A stretch of DNA of 7,180 nt from Deltaproteobacteria bacterium (GTDB lineage Bacteria > Desulfobacterota > Deferrimicrobia > Deferrimicrobiales > Deferrimicrobiaceae): contig JAJZRM010000141.1 in the NCBI GenBank assembly GCA_021802685.1, forward strand, positions 1 to 7,180, read 5' to 3'. The notes below the pieces were generated by a model. The model was not told the origin of the DNA, did not search any database, and was given only the letters and a program-made list of their open reading frames with translations. The stretch's first letter is position 1. Each line of letters begins with the position of its first letter. Shown in pieces: positions 5,123-7,180 of the stretch. A program made the translations under genes and the position numbers.

Positions 5123-7180
5123 GTGAAACCGGGAATCGGTCTCGCGAAAAACGTTCGCCGGGGCATGGCGAAGCAGGACCGCGACGTGTCCCGGGTCATC
5201 GGGTGGCTCGCCGGTATCGCCGCCGTCGCGGTGGCCTTGTCGCTTCCTTCCGTATATTTCGCGATCTCCTTCGAATCCATGGATGCGGCGTTGCGGGCGG
5301 AAGCGAAGGCGGGATCCCGGGCGTTGAGCCGGATCGTGACCGGCGACCCGGACAGGCGGGCGCTCGAAACGGTCCGGGTCCGAGGCATCCTGGAGGAGCG
5401 GTTCGAGCGGCAGGCGGGCGATTCCCACCGGGTCCTGGACAGCGAAGGGAACACGGTCGCGGAAACCGCCGCCCGTCCCGCTCCGCCGTCGCTCGTCCGG
5501 TCCCATCCGATCCGGGACGACGGCCGTCCCATCGGCAGTTTGGAGATTCACCGATCTCTTCGTCCCCTGGTCTGGAGAACCTTCCTCACCGCGCTGCTCG
5601 GAGGTGTTTTCGGGATCGCCGTGTTCTTCGTGTTCCGGATCTTCCCGATGGCGGCGTTGCGAAAGGCCCTCGGCCAGCTGGCGCGGGAGAAGGAACGGGC
5701 GCAGATCACGCTCGGGGCGATCGCGGACGGGGTCATCACGACCGACGCCGAGGGGAACGTGGAGCGGATGAACGGGCCCGCCGAAGGGATGACGGGCTGG
5801 AAAGGGGACGAAGCGGCGGGGCGGCCGATCGGGGAGGTGTTCCGCGTCCTTTCCGGGGACACGGGACGGGAAATCGCCGATCCGCTGGCCGAGCGGCGGG
5901 TGGAAGCGCATGCCGGCCGGAAAAACATCCTGGTCCGAAGGGACGGAGTCCGGCGCCTGATCGACGACAGCGTGGCGCCGATTCCCGACGGACGCGGGGG
6001 TCCCGCGGGGGCGGTGCTCGTATTCCGGGACATGACGGACAAGGTTCGCAGGGAAGAGGAGATCCTCAAGTGGCAGAAACTCGAGGCCATCGGAAACCTC
6101 GCCGGCGGCATCGCCCACGATTTCAACAACTTCCTGGCGGGCATTCTCGGGAACATCTCCCTGGGAAAACAGACCCTGGACCCGGGGAGCGAGGCGTACG
6201 CAAGGCTTGCGGAGGCGGAGAAAGCGTCCGCCATGGCTTCGGAGCTTGCCACCCGGCTCCTGACCTTCTCGAAAGGAGGGAGCCCGGTCCGGAAGTTGAT
6301 CTCCCTGGACGGCGTCGTCCGGGACTCCGCCCTGATGGCGATCCGCGGCACGCGGATTCGCCATACGTTCGAGATCGAGGAAGGCCTGTGGGCGGCATAC
6401 GCGGATGCGGGGCAGATCGGCCAGGCCGTCAACCACCTCGTGCAGAACGCCGTTCAGGCGATGCCCGGGGAGGGCGTCCTCCGGATCCGTGCCCTGAACG
6501 TCACCGTCGAGGAAGGGAAACTGGAGTACGTGAAGGCCGGCCGGTACGTCAGGATCGAGGTGGCGGACACCGGGGGCGGCATCCCCGCGGAGAACCTGAA
6601 GCGGGTCCTCGACCCGTACTTCACCACGAAGGCGGACCGGAACGGCCTGGGGCTCACGACTTCGTACCACATCATGAAGAGCCACGGGGGAAACCTGTTC
6701 ATCGAATCGGAACCGGGGGCGGGGACGACGGTGACCCTGCTCCTCCCCGCATCGACGGAGCGTCCTTCCCTGCAGGGGATGTCCGGCGGGCCGGCGGGCG
6801 GGAACAGGAAATGGAAAGTGCTCGTGATGGACGACGAGGAGCTGGTCCGCGCCGTGGCCCTCGGGATGCTCGGGCACCTGGGATGCGAGGCGCAGGGGGC
6901 GGGGGACGGGACCGAGGCGATCCGGATGTACGCCGATGCGGCAAGGGAAGGGAAGGCGTTCGACCTGGTCATCATGGACCTCATGATCCCCGGGGGGATG
7001 GGGGGGAAGGAGGCCGCGAAGGAGCTCCTGCGGATGTACCCCGACGCCAGGATGATCGTTTCGAGCGGGTACTCCGCGGATCCGGTGATGGCCGATTACG
7101 CCGCGCACGGTTTCCGCGGGATGCTTCCGAAGCCGTACCGCGTCGAGGATTTCGATCGGGTCTTGCGGCATGCGCTGGCG
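5123..7180 (+). CDS. Membrane PAS hybrid sensor histidine kinase with receiver domain (3' end beyond window)
   Basis: Two-component hybrid kinase; 686 residues visible, open at the right edge, probably lacking only the last few residues. Order: short cytoplasmic N-terminus; membrane helix ~25-50; extracytoplasmic loop of ~100 residues with no recognised sensor fold; membrane helix ~153-174; PAS domain ~194-315 (GVITTDAEGNVERMN near its start, VFRDMTD near its end); HisKA with phospho-acceptor H332 in IAHDFNNFLAG; HATPase with N box N442 (NHLVQNAVQAM), G1 box D482 (DTGGGIP) and G2 box NGLGLTTSYHI; then a receiver with acidic pair D570-D571, phospho-acceptor D619 (IMDLMIP), SSGYSADP and K670 (PKPY). 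All catalytic residues are present, so it should be active, with intramolecular His-to-Asp transfer possible. GTG 5123 is preferred for its GGAG; GTG 5120 and ATG 5165 are alternatives, and both helices survive any choice. It starts 50 bases after tpx. No output domain is seen; signal and partner are unknown. Confidence 0.93.
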   Translation, partial: MKPGIGLAKNVRRGMAKQDRDVSRVIGWLAGIAAVAVALSLPSVYFAISFESMDAALRAEAKAGSRALSRIVTGDPDRRALETVRVRGILEERFERQAGDSHRVLDSEGNTVAETAARPAPPSLVRSHPIRDDGRPIGSLEIHRSLRPLVWRTFLTALLGGVFGIAVFFVFRIFPMAALRKALGQLAREKERAQITLGAIADGVITTDAEGNVERMNGPAEGMTGWKGDEAAGRPIGEVFRVLSGDTGREIADPLAERRVEAHAGRKNILVRRDGVRRLIDDSVAPIPDGRGGPAGAVLVFRDMTDKVRREEEILKWQKLEAIGNLAGGIAHDFNNFLAGILGNISLGKQTLDPGSEAYARLAEAEKASAMASELATRLLTFSKGGSPVRKLISLDGVVRDSALMAIRGTRIRHTFEIEEGLWAAYADAGQIGQAVNHLVQNAVQAMPGEGVLRIRALNVTVEEGKLEYVKAGRYVRIEVADTGGGIPAENLKRVLDPYFTTKADRNGLGLTTSYHIMKSHGGNLFIESEPGAGTTVTLLLPASTERPSLQGMSGGPAGGNRKWKVLVMDDEELVRAVALGMLGHLGCEAQGAGDGTEAIRMYADAAREGKAFDLVIMDLMIPGGMGGKEAAKELLRMYPDARMIVSSGYSADPVMADYAAHGFRGMLPKPYRVEDFDRVLRHALA

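Noticed and set aside
5033..7171. 712-codon open frame on the minus strand
   Set aside because: It lies antisense to the hybrid kinase, whose PAS, HisKA, HATPase and receiver motifs are all intact on the + strand. The minus translation is Arg/Pro/Gly-rich low-complexity with no recognisable domain, the usual shadow in GC-rich coding DNA.

Overview
The window carries six genes, all on the + strand and tightly packed, with no gap longer than about 50 bases between them. It is very G+C-rich, with strong third-position G/C bias. Gene content (CLC-CBS chloride transporter, TreT-like glycosyltransferase, atypical 2-Cys thiol peroxidase, PAS hybrid histidine kinase with a C-terminal receiver) and Shine-Dalgarno-led starts fit a GC-rich Gram-negative bacterium. 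A deltaproteobacterial (Desulfobacterota-like) or related environmental lineage is my best guess, but that is inference from style only.

Layout. Bases 1-9 match the 3' end of the common Illumina adapter, so the window may start at a raw contig end. Next comes a CLC-family chloride channel/transporter with two C-terminal CBS domains (ends at 1864). A strong ribosome binding site then leads into a TTG-started HAD phosphatase of the trehalose-6-phosphate phosphatase type (1898-2638). This overlaps by four bases (ATGA) with a 217-residue protein that I tentatively match to DUF5752 (2635-3288). That gene in turn overlaps by ATGA with a GT4 glycosyltransferase closely resembling trehalose glycosyltransferring synthase TreT (3285-4523). 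A thiol peroxidase, tpx, follows (4557-5072). Last is a membrane-bound PAS hybrid sensor kinase (from 5123) that is still open at the right edge of the window.

How the genes may work together. The phosphatase, DUF5752-like protein and TreT-like enzyme are translationally coupled and form a convincing trehalose (or related disaccharide) module. Trehalose is a compatible solute, and the CLC gene just upstream handles chloride, so an osmotic or general stress theme is plausible. Tpx adds peroxide defence. No trehalose-6-phosphate synthase (OtsA, GT20) is visible, so the substrate of the phosphatase is an open question. The DUF5752-like protein shows a clear internal duplication, which is the most interesting unexplained signal here.

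No RNA genes, insertion sequences, CRISPR arrays, convincing promoters or convincing terminators were found.
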